Assembly (NCBI RefSeq): GCF_014145675.1
Contig: NZ_JACGZW010000001.1
Location: forward strand, 248,001-312,000
Direction of reading: 5' to 3'
From: Amycolatopsis dendrobii
GTDB taxonomy: Bacteria; Actinomycetota; Actinomycetes; Mycobacteriales; Pseudonocardiaceae
Length of the DNA stretch: 64,000 nucleotides
The position numbers and the translations under genes were made by a program. Under the pieces are notes generated by a model. That model was not told the origin of the DNA, ran no database searches, and worked only from the letters and a program-made list of their open reading frames with translations. Shown in pieces: positions 45,019 through 56,600 of this stretch (positions are counted from its first letter, which is position 1; every line of letters starts with the position of its first letter).

Positions 45019-45693
45019 GTGACGACGACAATGCCGCTGGCAGAACAGCTGGCCGAGAGCGCGGCGCACGCCGAGTTCGCCGGCCATCCGTTCTTCCGCA
45101 ACGTCAAGGCCGAGGACTGGGACCGGGACAAGGTCGCGGTCCTGCTCGGGCAGTGGTGGCATCCGCTGCACTACTTCCCGACGTTCTTGGCCCGCTGTGT
45201 CGCGGTCCTGCCCGACATCGCCTCGAAGAGCGCGATCACGCTGATCCTCAACCAGGAGGCGGGCGGGGGCAAGGAAGCGATGGCACACGAGGTGATCTAC
45301 GCCGATTCGATGGAGCGCGCAGGATTCGCCCGCGCGGCCGTGACCGGCACCGAGCCGTTCGCCGAGACCGCGGAGCTCGTCGCAGGGTACGAACGCGGCT
45401 CAGCTGGATGGAAGTCGGCGCTGGGCTACATCTACGCCACCGAAACCACAGATCTGCTGATGGTCTCGAGCATCGGCCAAGCGGTCGCCGCGGTGACCGG
45501 CGGCGCCGACAACGAGTGGGTGCGGATCCACGTCCAGCAGGAACCCGACCACGTCGAGGAGGCCGAACACGCGCTGCTGACCGGGTTCGCCCCCGACGTC
45601 GAAGCGGAGGTGCTGGCCGGCGCCGACGAGATGTGGCGGCTGTGGACGAGGTTCTTCGACCGCCTTGTCGCCGAGACCGGCATGGCGAGCTGA
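45019..45693 (+). CDS. Haem-oxygenase-like diiron oxygenase (HDO)
   Basis: About 224-residue all-helical protein of the haem-oxygenase-like superfamily (relatives include UndA, BesC and the SznF central domain). Candidate iron ligands are the Glu of LNQEAGGG with the His of AMAHEVIYADSM, the Glu of YATETTDLL and the His of VQQEPDHVEEAEHA. These enzymes perform N-oxygenation, decarboxylation or C-C cleavage. Here it sits between a proline hydroxylase and a fatty-acid desaturase, so the substrate could be an amino acid or a fatty acid. GTG 45019 was chosen because GGGAG lies 9-10 bases upstream; GTG 45010 is in frame. Confidence 0.8.
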   Translation: MTTTMPLAEQLAESAAHAEFAGHPFFRNVKAEDWDRDKVAVLLGQWWHPLHYFPTFLARCVAVLPDIASKSAITLILNQEAGGGKEAMAHEVIYADSMERAGFARAAVTGTEPFAETAELVAGYERGSAGWKSALGYIYATETTDLLMVSSIGQAVAAVTGGADNEWVRIHVQQEPDHVEEAEHALLTGFAPDVEAEVLAGADEMWRLWTRFFDRLVAETGMAS

Positions 45694-45711
45694 CTGGAGG
45701 AGGTGGGTGCG

Positions 45712-46836
45712 GTGCAGGACGACGTACGGGCGACATACCTGCGATTCCCCGGGTGGACGCAGCATTTCTGGACGTGGCAGACCGGGAAGGCGCTGCCCGG
45801 TCAACGGCCGCTGATCCGGCACAGCTGGGCCTCCTATGTCGCGCTCACCCTGATCGTCTACGTCGCTGGCCTGTCGTTGTCGGCCTACGCGGTCGCCGCC
45901 ATGTTCCCGTTGTGGTATTTGGCGCTGCTGGGCGGCTGGATCCTGACCCTGTCCGGCGCCCGCACCATGGTGCTGGTGATCGCGCACCAGGCGCTGCATC
46001 GGAGGTTCTCGGGCAGCGCTCGGACCGATTGGTTCTTCGGCGAGCTGGTCACCGTGCTGACGGTGTTCCAGAACTTCCAGGCGTTCAAGGACGAGCACTT
46101 CGACTCGCACCACCGTCGCGAGGTGTTCGCGACGCTGGACGATCCGCCGGTGCAGGTGTTGCTGGGCCTCGGCTTCCGGCCTGGAGTGCCGAAGCGGCGG
46201 CAGTGGCGGCGGGCATGGCAGGTGTTCCTGTCGCCGAAATTCTACTGTCTCGGTTTCTTCGACCGTGCGAAGTGCAATGTGCTGACCGGAACCTGGCGTC
46301 GGGCGGGGTTCGCGCTGTGGGCCGGATTCTGGCTGTCGACGCCGTTCTGGCTGCCGCACGGCGTTCTCGTGCTGCTGCTGGCGTTCGTCGTCCCAGTGAT
46401 CCTGCTGGCCCAGCTGTCCGCCCTGCTCGACAAACTGGGCGAGCATGCCTGGCTGACCCCGCCGAATCCCGACCACCCCGGGAAGTTCTACACAGTCGAG
46501 GCGACCGCAGCGCGCTACTGCGGCAGCCCGGTTCCCGCGAAGGGGACGCCGATCGGAAGGCAGACGCTGGGGTGGGTGCGGTGGACGGCGGCAACGCTGT
46601 TCTACCACCTGCCGTGCCGGCTTACGGTGATCGTGGGCGACCTGCCCAATCACGATTTCCACCATCGCTATCCGGCCACGCCGGACTGGACCACGGCGGC
46701 GTACGCGCGGCAGACCGACATCGACGAGGGCCCGGAAGGGCCGCCGTACAGCGAGGTGTGGGGGATGGGCGCGGCCATCGGCCGGGTGCTGGCCCGGCTG
46801 GAGGAGGTGCCGCCCGATGCGAGCCTGGCTCGTTGA
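45712..46836 (+). CDS. Membrane fatty-acid desaturase/hydroxylase
   Basis: 374-residue integral membrane diiron enzyme. The three histidine boxes are HQALH, DSHHRRE and NHDFHHRYP, and hydrophobic pairs lie around residues 40-90 and 205-255. It probably introduces a double bond, or a hydroxyl, into the fatty acid that the FAAL of NRPS-A loads. GTG 45712 is preferred because GGAGGAGG ends 8 bases upstream. It overlaps the PhzF gene by 20 bases. Confidence 0.88.
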   Translation: MQDDVRATYLRFPGWTQHFWTWQTGKALPGQRPLIRHSWASYVALTLIVYVAGLSLSAYAVAAMFPLWYLALLGGWILTLSGARTMVLVIAHQALHRRFSGSARTDWFFGELVTVLTVFQNFQAFKDEHFDSHHRREVFATLDDPPVQVLLGLGFRPGVPKRRQWRRAWQVFLSPKFYCLGFFDRAKCNVLTGTWRRAGFALWAGFWLSTPFWLPHGVLVLLLAFVVPVILLAQLSALLDKLGEHAWLTPPNPDHPGKFYTVEATAARYCGSPVPAKGTPIGRQTLGWVRWTAATLFYHLPCRLTVIVGDLPNHDFHHRYPATPDWTTAAYARQTDIDEGPEGPPYSEVWGMGAAIGRVLARLEEVPPDASLAR

Positions 46837-47623
46837 CACTTTCGCCGACGCGCGATTCCTCGGCAACCCGGCCGCCGTCGTCCTCGGCGACGATCTGCCC
46901 GGGGCCGAGCGCATGCAGGCAGTGGCCCACCGGCTCGCCGAGCCGACGACGGCATTCCTGGCGCCCGCCGGCCCGGGGGAGTACCGGATCCGCTGGTTCA
47001 CCCCGCACAAGGAGATCAACCTGTGCGGGCACGCGACGATCGCCAGCGCGGGGTTCCTGTTCGAGACCACGGGACGCTCCACGCTGTCCTTCGTCAGCAG
47101 GAACGGCACGCTGTACACCGAACGCCGCGACGATCGCATCGCGATCGACATGCCTCGTTCGGACGTGGCGCAGTGCGCGCCGCCGGACGGGCTGCGCGGG
47201 GCGATCGGGACCGATTTCGTCGCCTGCGCAGCCTCCAGCGACGACCTGCTGATCGAAGTCGCTTCGGAAGCCGCGGTCGTCGCGACCGCGCCCCGGTTCC
47301 GGGCGCTCGCGGACTTCCCGTTCCGCGGTCACATCGTGACGGCGGCCGCGGATCGCCCTGAGGCGGATTTCGTGTCCAGGACTTTCTTCCCGTCGCTCGG
47401 GGTCGACGAGGACCAGGTGTGCGTTTCTGCGCATTGCAAGCTCGGGCCCTACTGGGCGGGCAGGCTCGGCCGGACCGCGATGTCGGGGCTGCAGCTTTCG
47501 GAACGGGGCGGCCGGCTCGACGTCGAGGTCGGCGGCGACCGGGTGAAGATTTTCGGGACGGCGCGCCTGCGCCCGTCCCCGGTGGCGGTGCCGGAAACCG
47601 GCGAGATCGCCGCGTTCGGCTGA
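46817..47623 (+). CDS. PhzF-family isomerase/epimerase-like protein
   Basis: 268 residues, two-lobed PhzF fold. It has [18 protein letters not shown] at the start, the catalytic Glu of [10 protein letters not shown], and [20 protein letters not shown]. PhzF-like proteins catalyse proton shifts or cyclisations without a cofactor. In NRPS clusters they may isomerise an amino acid or a carrier-bound intermediate. The sequence gives no direct substrate clue. It sits immediately ahead of NRPS-D (19 bases). Confidence 0.88.
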   Translation: MRAWLVDTFADARFLGNPAAVVLGDDLPGAERMQAVAHRLAEPTTAFLAPAGPGEYRIRWFTPHKEINLCGHATIASAGFLFETTGRSTLSFVSRNGTLYTERRDDRIAIDMPRSDVAQCAPPDGLRGAIGTDFVACAASSDDLLIEVASEAAVVATAPRFRALADFPFRGHIVTAAADRPEADFVSRTFFPSLGVDEDQVCVSAHCKLGPYWAGRLGRTAMSGLQLSERGGRLDVEVGGDRVKIFGTARLRPSPVAVPETGEIAAFG

Positions 47624-47642
47624 GCGCGGGAGAGGGGGCCGC

Positions 47643-50600
47643 ATGCCCGGTCACTCGAGCGGAAAGTTCGGCCTGACCGCCGGCCAGCTCGAAGAGTTCG
47701 AACGAGTCCTGCTGGACGAGGGGCTCGCCGCACCGGGCGATGCCGGGATACCACGACGCACGCCCGGTGCCGCCGCGCCCGCCTCGTTCGCGCAGGAGCG
47801 GCTGTGGCTGGCTGAACATCTCGACGCGGGCAGCGCTTACAACGTCGCCGTCGCGGTCGACGTCGAGGGCGACCTCGATCGGGACTGCCTGTCCTGGGCG
47901 CTCGGCGAGGTCGTCCGGCGGCATGAGGCCCTCCGCACCACCTTCGATTCCGCCGACGGCGCCCCGACGCAACGGATCAACGACCGCGGCAGCGCGCCGG
48001 TGACCACAGTGGATGCTCGCGAATGGACGGACGACGCGGTCGAGGAGCGCACAGTTTCGGAGGCGCGCCGCACGTTCGACCTCGCCGCCGGTCCGCTGCT
48101 GCGGGCGTGTCTGCTGTGCCGTTCGGCCGCGCGACACCGGCTCGTCCTGACCGTCCACCACATCGTCGTTGACGGCTGGTCGATGGGCGTGCTCGTCTCG
48201 GAATGGCTGGAGCTGTACGAGAGCCGCCGTGCGGGCCGGGCGCCCGCGCTGGCCGAGGTCGCGCTGCACTACGCCGATTTTGCCTGCTGGCAACGGGAAT
48301 GGCTCACCGGCGACCGGGTGGAGCGCCAGCTCGCGCACTGGCGGACGGCACTCGCCGGACTGCCCGAACTGGACCTGCCGACCGACCGCTTGCGTCCGGC
48401 GGTGCCTACCGGTGAGGGCGCGGAGCACGTGTTCGCGCTTCCGGCCGCACTGCGAGCCCCGGCGGCCGAACTGTGCCGTCGCGAGGGCGTCACGCTGTTC
48501 ATGCTGATCCTCGCCGCCACGCAGGTGCTGCTGGCGCATGAGAGCGGGCAGGACGACATCGCCGTCGGCTCTCCGATCGCCGGCCGGCCGCGGCCCGAGC
48601 TGGAGAACGTCGTCGGGTTCTTCTCCAACACCCTGGTGCTGCGCGGCCGCCTGCGCGCCGCCGAGACCTTCCGGGAGTACCTCGGGCGCGCGCGCGAGGC
48701 GACGCTCACGGCTTACGAGAACCAGGACGTCCCGTTTGAGCGGCTCGTCGAGGAACTCGCGCCGCGCCGCGCCCTCGACCGCGCGCCGCTGTTCCAGGCG
48801 ATGCTCGTCCTCGACGCGCCGCTGCCGGAGATTTCCCTGCCGGGGCTGCGGGTGTCGGCTCGGCCGGTGGATACCCGGTCGTCGATGTTCGACCTCACCA
48901 TCACCCTCGACGAGCGCCTCGCAGGATCAGTGACCTACCGCGCGGATCTGTTCGCCCCGGCCACGATCGCACGCCTGGCCCGAAGGCTCGGCGAGGTCCT
49001 CGAACGGATCACGGCGGATCCGGATGTTCCGCTGGCGCGGCTGGCCGAGCCCGGCGCGGCCGAACGGGAACGCCTGTTCGCCATGGGGACCGGCAAGGCC
49101 GAGGCACCGGACCGTTCGGTCGTCAGCCGGATCGAAGAGCAGGCGGACCGGACTCCCGACGCCGTCGCGCTCATGTTCGGCGAAAAGACCTGGACGTACC
49201 GGCAGCTCGACCAGCGCGCGAACCGGCTCGCCCATCGGCTGCGCGAGCTCGGGGCGGTGCCGGACACCGTCGTCGCGCTCCTGCTCGAGCGCTCGCCGGA
49301 CTTGCTGATCGCGATGCTCGCAGTGCTCAAAGCCGGCGGCGCGCATCTGCCGCTCGACCCCGCGGATCCCGACGAACGCCTGGCCGCGCTGGTCGCGCAT
49401 TCGGGCGCGGCCGTTCTGGTGACTGCCCGGCCGGACCGCTTGCCCGGCATGGGGATCGCGACGATCGGGGCAGAGGCGGACGGGCCGGACACCCGGCTGC
49501 CGCTGAACGCGACGGCGGACAATCTTGCCTACGTCCGCTACACGTCCGGTTCGACCGGCAAGCCGAAGGGCGTCGCGGTCACGGTCGGAAATCAGGCGCA
49601 TGTAGTGGACTCGGTGGTCAGCACACTCGGTCTCAATGCCGGGACCCGGATGCTCGGCCGCGCCACCGTCGTGTTCGACATGGCCGAGGTCGAACTGCTC
49701 GCGCCGCTCGTCGCGGGCGGCGCGGTGGTATTGCTCGACGAAGAACAGTCCCGGGACCAGCGAGCGGTCGTCGCGGCGGTCAACGCCGGGCGCTGCACCG
49801 CGGTTCAGACCACGCCGTCGCTGTGGCGCACCATGCTCGACCTCGGGATGGCACCGCCGTCCGGGATGGCCTTCCTCACCGCAGGCGAGGCGTTGACCGC
49901 CGGCCTCGCCGCCGAACTGCGCGCCCGCTCCGCGAGACTGGTCAACCTCTACGGCCCGGCAGAGGCCACCACGGCGACCGTCGGCGACATCACCGCGGAA
50001 CCGGAGGGACTGCCGTCGATCGGCGGGGTGTTCGGCTCGACATTCGTCGTCGTGCTGGGTCGCGACGGCCGGCTGGTCCGCGAGGGTGTGGTGGGCGAAC
50101 TGTACGTCGACGGCGGCGGCGTCGCGCGCGGCTATCTCGGCGAGCCGGGGCTCACCGCCGAGCGATTCGTGCCGAACCCGTTCAGCGGGCACGGCGCCCG
50201 GCTCTACCGCACCGGGGATCTGGTGCGATGGCGCCCGTCCGGGGTGCTCGAGTACATCGGCCGGGCGGATCACCAGGTGAAGATCCACGGCATCCGGGTC
50301 GAGCCGGGCGAGGTGCAGGCCGTGCTGGCGGGCGAGGAATCCGTCGCTGGCGTCGCCGTGGTCGCTGCCGGCCGCGGTCAGTCGACCCGATTGATCGCCT
50401 ACGTCGTCGCGGCGCCGGGGTACCGGTTCGACGAGCGCGGGCTCCGGACGTACGCCGCGCGGTTCCTCCCGGCCGCGCTCGTGCCGTCGGCATTCGTGGA
50501 ACTCGCGGCGCTGCCGCTCAACGCCAACGGCAAGCTCGACCGGTTCGCACTGCCCGAGCCGCCCGCCGCGGTGCCCGACGACAGCAAACCGGCGACCCCG

Positions 50601-53600
50601 GAGGAGCACCTGCTGGCCCAGGTCTGGGCCGATCTCCTCGAACTGCCCGCAGTCGGCGTGCACAGCGATTTTTTCGCGCTCGGCGGCCATTCGCTGCTCG
50701 CCACGCAGCTGATGGCCAGGGTCCAGAAGCTGTTCTCTGTCGAGCTTCCGCTGCGCGCGGTCTTCGAATCGCCCACGATCGCCCGGCTGGCCGCGGCGAT
50801 CGTCGAGGGCCGGGCCGCGCACCCGGCGCTACCGCCCGTCGTCCCGGCCGAGCACGACGTGCCGCCGCTGTCCTTCGCCCAGGAGCGGCTGTGGTTCGTC
50901 GATCAGCTGCTCGGTGGCGCGGCCTACAACATCGCCATCGCCGTCGGCCTGACCGGGGAACTCCACGCGGAAAGCCTGACGTGGGCGCTGGAACAGCTGA
51001 TGCTGCGCCACGAGGTGCTGCGCACGACGTTCGAGGCCGACGGTGGCGAGCCGGTCCAGCGGATCCGGCCCGATGCGCGGATCGCGGTCAAGACCGTCGA
51101 CACGGCCGGATGGGCCGCGGCGGACGTGGACGCGTTCGCCGCGCGGCACGCCAGCGAGCCGTTCGACCTGGCACGGGACACGCTCGTCCGGGCCTGCCTG
51201 TTGCGCTCGGCGGAAACCGAACATCTGCTGGTGTTGACTATCCACCACATCGTCGTCGACGGCTGGTCGATGGGCGTGATCGTCAGCGAGCTCGCCGAGC
51301 TCTACGCGAGCCGCCGGGACGGACGCTCGCCCGCGCTTCCGGAAGCGGACCTGCAGTATGCGGACTACGCGGTGTGGCAGCGTGGCTGGCTGCGCGGCGA
51401 CCGGCTCGACCAGCAACTCGGGTATTGGCGCGAGCAACTCGCGGACGTCCCAGTCCTCGCACTGCCCACGGATTTCCCTCGGCCCGCCGTCCCTGCCGGC
51501 GAAGGCGCGGAGTTCGAGTTCGCGCTGCCGGCCGAACTCCGCGGACCGGTCGCCGAACTCTGCCGTCGCGAGGGCGTGACATTGTTCATGCTGCTGCTAG
51601 CGGCCGCCCAGGTACTGCTTGCGCACGACAGCGGCCAGCACGACATTGCCATCGGGTCGCCGATCGCGGGGCGGCGCCGCCCGGAACTCGAGCGCCTGGT
51701 CGGGTTCTTCGTCAACACGCTGGTGCTGCGCGGGAGGGTCCAGTTCGACGTCCCGTTCCGCGACCTCCTTGCGGGAGTGCGCGAAACGACGCTGGCCGCC
51801 TACGAGCATCAGGACATCCCGTTCGAACGGCTCGTCGAGGAAATCGCGCCGCAGCGCGAACTCGACCGGACGCCGCTGTTCCAGGTGATGCTGGTGCTGC
51901 AGAACGCGCCTCTGCCCGCGTTGAGCCTGGACGGTGTCGAAGTGACCGCGCGCTCGGTCGATACCGGGTCGGCGATGTTCGACCTGACTGTCACGTTCGA
52001 CGAAGAGCTCACCGGCACCGTCACCTACCGCACCGACCTCTTCGCCGAGCCGACGATCGCGCGGTTCACCCGGCACCTCGGTGAGATCCTCGCCGCGGTC
52101 GTCGCCGACGCCGGGATCTCGGTGGCTGTCCTCGGCGAGCCGACCGGCGAGGAGCGGCACCGGCTGCTGGCCGACTGGAACGGCGACCCGGAACCGCAGC
52201 GGACGCCCTCGGTCCGCGAGTTGATCGAGGCACAAGCGGACCGGGCCCCGGAGGCGACCGCATTGCACTTCGGCGACCAGCGGTTCAGCTACGGCGAGAT
52301 CGAGATTCGGGCCAACCGCCTGGCGAACCGGCTGCGCCGCGCCGGGGCCGGTCCGGACGCGATCGTCGCGGTCTGCCTCGACCGTTCCCCGGAGTTGGTT
52401 GTCACGCTGGTCGCGGTGCTCAAAGCCGGCGCGGCCTACTTGCCCGTCGATCCGACTGACCCGGCTGAACGTCTGCAGGCGCTCATCGCCCGATCCGGTG
52501 CGCCGGTCGTGGCGACCGAGGAGAGACACCGCGCCCGGCTCGCCATGCCAGGGCCGGAGTTCGTGTGCGTCGAAGACGTCGGCGACGACGAATCGGCCGC
52601 GCGCCCCGCGATCCGGCCCGCGGCGGACAACCTCGCCTATGTGCGCTACACCTCGGGCTCGACCGGGCGGCCCAAGGGCGTGTCGATCACTGTCGGCAAC
52701 CAGTCGCACTTCGTCGGCTCGGCGATCAGCCTGCTCGGGATCGACTCCGCCAGCCGTGTTCTCGCCCGCGCCAACGCGAACTTCGACATGACCGAGGTCG
52801 AGGTCCTCTCGCCGCTGTGCGCGGGCGCCGCTGTCGTGCTGCTCGGCGAAGACGAGGCACGGGACCAGCGCGCGGTCGCGGCGGCGATCAACGAAGGACG
52901 TTGCACCGTAGCGCAGACCACGCCGTCTCTGTGGCGGACGATTCTGGACCTCGGGCTCGATCCCGCGCCTGACGTCACGTTCATCACTGCGGGCGAGGCT
53001 CTCACCGCCGATCTGTCCCGGCGGCTGCAGCCGATGTGCAAGCGGCTGCTCAACCTCTACGGCCCGACCGAGATCACCGTCTACGCGACTTACGACGTCG
53101 TCGACGACCCCGAGGCCGCGCCGGCGATCGGCGGGGCGTTCGGGTCGACGTTCCTGGTCGTGCTCGGGCCGGACGGGCGGATGGTCCGCGAAGGAGTCGT
53201 CGGCGAGTTGCACGTGGGCGGCGGCGGGGTCGGCCGCGGCTACCTCGGAGCGCCCGCGCTGACAGCCGAGCGGTTCGTCCCGGATCCGTTCGGCCCGCCG
53301 GGTTCCCGCCTCTACCGCAGCGGCGACCTGGTGCGGTGGCGTGCGGACGGGTCGCTCGAATACGCCGGACGGATCGATCACCAGGTGAAGATCCACGGCA
53401 TCCGGGTCGAACCGGGCGAGATCCAGGGCGTGCTGTCCGAGCACGGGTCGGTCGACGACGTGGCTGTTGTCGCGGCGGGCGAAGGCCCGGATGCGCGGCT
53501 CGTCGCCTACGTCGTGCCGGCACCCGGCGAGGCGGTCGACTCGGCGGTCCTGCGCGAGTACCTGACCCGGTTCCTGCCGCTTGCTCTCGTGCCGTCAGCG

Positions 53601-56600
53601 TTCGTCGAACTGGCGGCGCTGCCGTTGAACGTCAACGGAAAACTCGACCGATTCGCGCTGCCAGCCCCGCCGATGACCACAGTCGAGGCCGACACCGCCG
53701 CACCGCGGACCGTCGAGGAGGAACTGCTCGCGCAGGTCTGGGCCGAGTTGCTCGGCGCTGAAAACCCCGGCATCCACGACGACTTCTTCGCGCTGGGCGG
53801 GCATTCCCTGCTCGCCACTCGGCTGATGGCGCGCGTGCAGACACTCTTCGCGGTGGAACTGCCGCTGCGCGTGGTCTTCGAGTCGTCCACGATCGCCGCG
53901 TTGGCCAAGGTCATCGAAAGCGGTCGCGGGGCGCACCCAGCTCTCCCGGCCCTCGACCGCGCACCCCAGCACGACGGCGCGATGCTGTCCTACGCCCAGG
54001 AACGATTGTGGCTGCTCGATCAGCTCGTCGGCGGAGTCGCCTACAACATCGCGGCCGGTGTCGGCCTGGTCGGCAACCTCGACACGGACGCGCTGGATCA
54101 CGCCCTGACCGATCTCGTGGCGCGGCATGAGGCGCTCCGGACGACGTTCGAGGACACCTGCGCCGGCCCGGTGCAGCGGGTGCATTCGCCGGGACCGGTG
54201 CGCGCCGAGGTCGTGGACACGACGGGACCGCTGGACGAACTGGCGTCGGCACAGGCTCGACTGCCGTTCGACTTGAGTCGCGGCCCGCTGCTGCGCGCCA
54301 GCCTTCTGCGATCCTCGCCGGTCGAACACCTCCTGGTGTTGACCATCCACCACATCGTCGTCGACGGCTGGTCGATGGGCGTGCTCGTTTCCGAGCTTCT
54401 CGAGCTGTACGCCGCGCACCACGCAGCTCGGCCCTCCACATTGGACGAGCCGGTGCTGCAGTACGCGGATTATGCGCACTGGCAACGCGGCTGGCTGCGG
54501 GGCGAACGCCTCGACCGGCAGCTCGCGTACTGGCGCGAGCAGTTGGCCGACCTGCCGGTCGTGTCCCTTCCGGCCGACCGTCCGCGTCCCGCGGTGCCCA
54601 CCGGCGCAGGCGCCGAGTTCGAGTTCGCGTTCCCCGCCTCGTTGCTGGAGAAGATCGGGCGCTTGTGCCGCGAGGAAGGCGCCACTCTTTACATGGTGCT
54701 GCTCGCCGCGTTGGAGCTAGTGCTCGCGCATCACACCGGCCAGCGCGACATCGTCGTCGGTTCGCCGGTCGCGGGACGCCGCCGCCCGGAGCTGGAGTCG
54801 CTGGTCGGGTTCTTCGTCAACACGCTCGTGCTCCGGGGCCGGGTCGACGCGGGCGAGTCTTTCGCCGACCTGCTCGCGAGAGTGCGGGAAACGACCCTGG
54901 CCGCGTTCGAGCACCAAGACGCGCCCTTCGAACGGCTGGTGGAGGAGCTGGCGCCACACCGGGATCTGGACCGGTCCCCGCTGTTCCAGATAATGCTCGT
55001 GCTGCAGAACGCCCCGCTGCCCGAAATCGAATTGCCGGGGTTGACCGTGACGCCGCGGCCGGTCGACACCCGCGCGTCGATGTTCGACCTGACCGTCACG
55101 TTCGACGAACAGCTCGCCGGTACCGTCACGTACCGGACGGATCTGTACGAACGGAACACCATAGCGCGGCTGATCGAGGATCTGCGGCGGGCGCTGGAGA
55201 AGGCAGCCGAGGCACCCGGCCGCGCGGTCGAACTGCTCGATGCCGGCGAGCGGGCGCGATTGACCGAGCTCGCCTCCGGCCCGCGCACCCAGATTCCCGC
55301 CGTCTGCCTGCACGAGCTGGTCGCCGCGCAGGCTCGGCGCACCCCGGACGCGGTCGCAGTGCATGCGGAACGGGTGCTCACCTACGCCGAACTCGACGCT
55401 TGTGCCGATGCGTTGGCGGCGCGGCTGCGTGCGTGCGGCGTCGGTCCGGACACACGGGTCGCGATCGCGCTCCATAGGTGTGCGGCGTTGCCCGTCGCGT
55501 TGCTCGGGACGCTGAAGGCCGGCGGGTGCTGCGTTCCGCTCGACCTGGACCAGCCGATCGAGCGGCTGCGGGCGATTGTCTCGGACTCCGGCGCGGTCGC
55601 AGTCGTGGCCGGGTCGGACCGGCTCGCCGGGGACCTGCCGAGGCTCGAAGCGGACCTGCACGCCGCCGGCGTCCCGGTCGAATCCGGCGCAGCGCCGGAG
55701 AATCTCGGGTACGTCATCTACACGTCCGGTTCGACCGGCCGGCCGAAAGGCGTCCTCGTCCGTCACGCCTCGCTGGTCAACCACATGCTCTGGATGAACC
55801 AGGCTTACCCTCTGGGCACTGGCGACCGCGTGCTGCAGAAGACGGCGATCGGCTTCGACGCGTCGATCTGGGAGTTCTGGGCCCCGCTGCTCGCCGGCGC
55901 GACGCTCGTCCTCGCCCGGTCCGGCGACGAACGCGATCCCGGCCGCCTGGTGCACCTGCTGCGCGAGCACCGGATCACGACGCTGCAGGTCGTGCCCGCG
56001 CTGCTGGAGGTGCTGCTCGACACGCCGGGCATCGCCGGGTGCACGGCGTTGCGGCGAGTGTTCTGCGGAGGCGAGTCGTTGCCCGCTGCGGTCGCCCGCC
56101 GGTTCCGCGCCGCCCTGCCCGCACAACTGGTCAACCTCTACGGCCCGGCGGAGTCCTGCATCGACGCGGTCGTGCACGACGTCGGCCCGGACAGCGCGGT
56201 GCCGATCGGCCGGCCGGTCAGCAATGTCCGCGGTTACGTCCTCGACGACCGGCACCGGCTCTGCGCGGCCGGCGTCGTGGGCGAGCTGTGCCTCGCCGGG
56301 GCCGGTCTCGCGCGCGGTTATCTCGGCCGGCCGGACCTGACCGCCGAGGCGTTCGTGCCGGACCCGTTCGGGGGGCCTGGCGAACGGCTCTATCGGACCG
56401 GGGACCTCGCGAGGATGCGGTCCGACGGCACGTTCGAGCACATCGGCCGCCGGGACAGCCAGCTCAAGATCCGCGGACACCGCGTCGAGCCGGCCGAAAT
56501 CGAGGCGGCGCTCAGCTGCCACCCCGCGGTCCGGGAGATCGCCGTCGCGGCACGCGGACGCCTGGTCGCTTATGTGTCCTTGCGGCCGGGGACATCGCTG

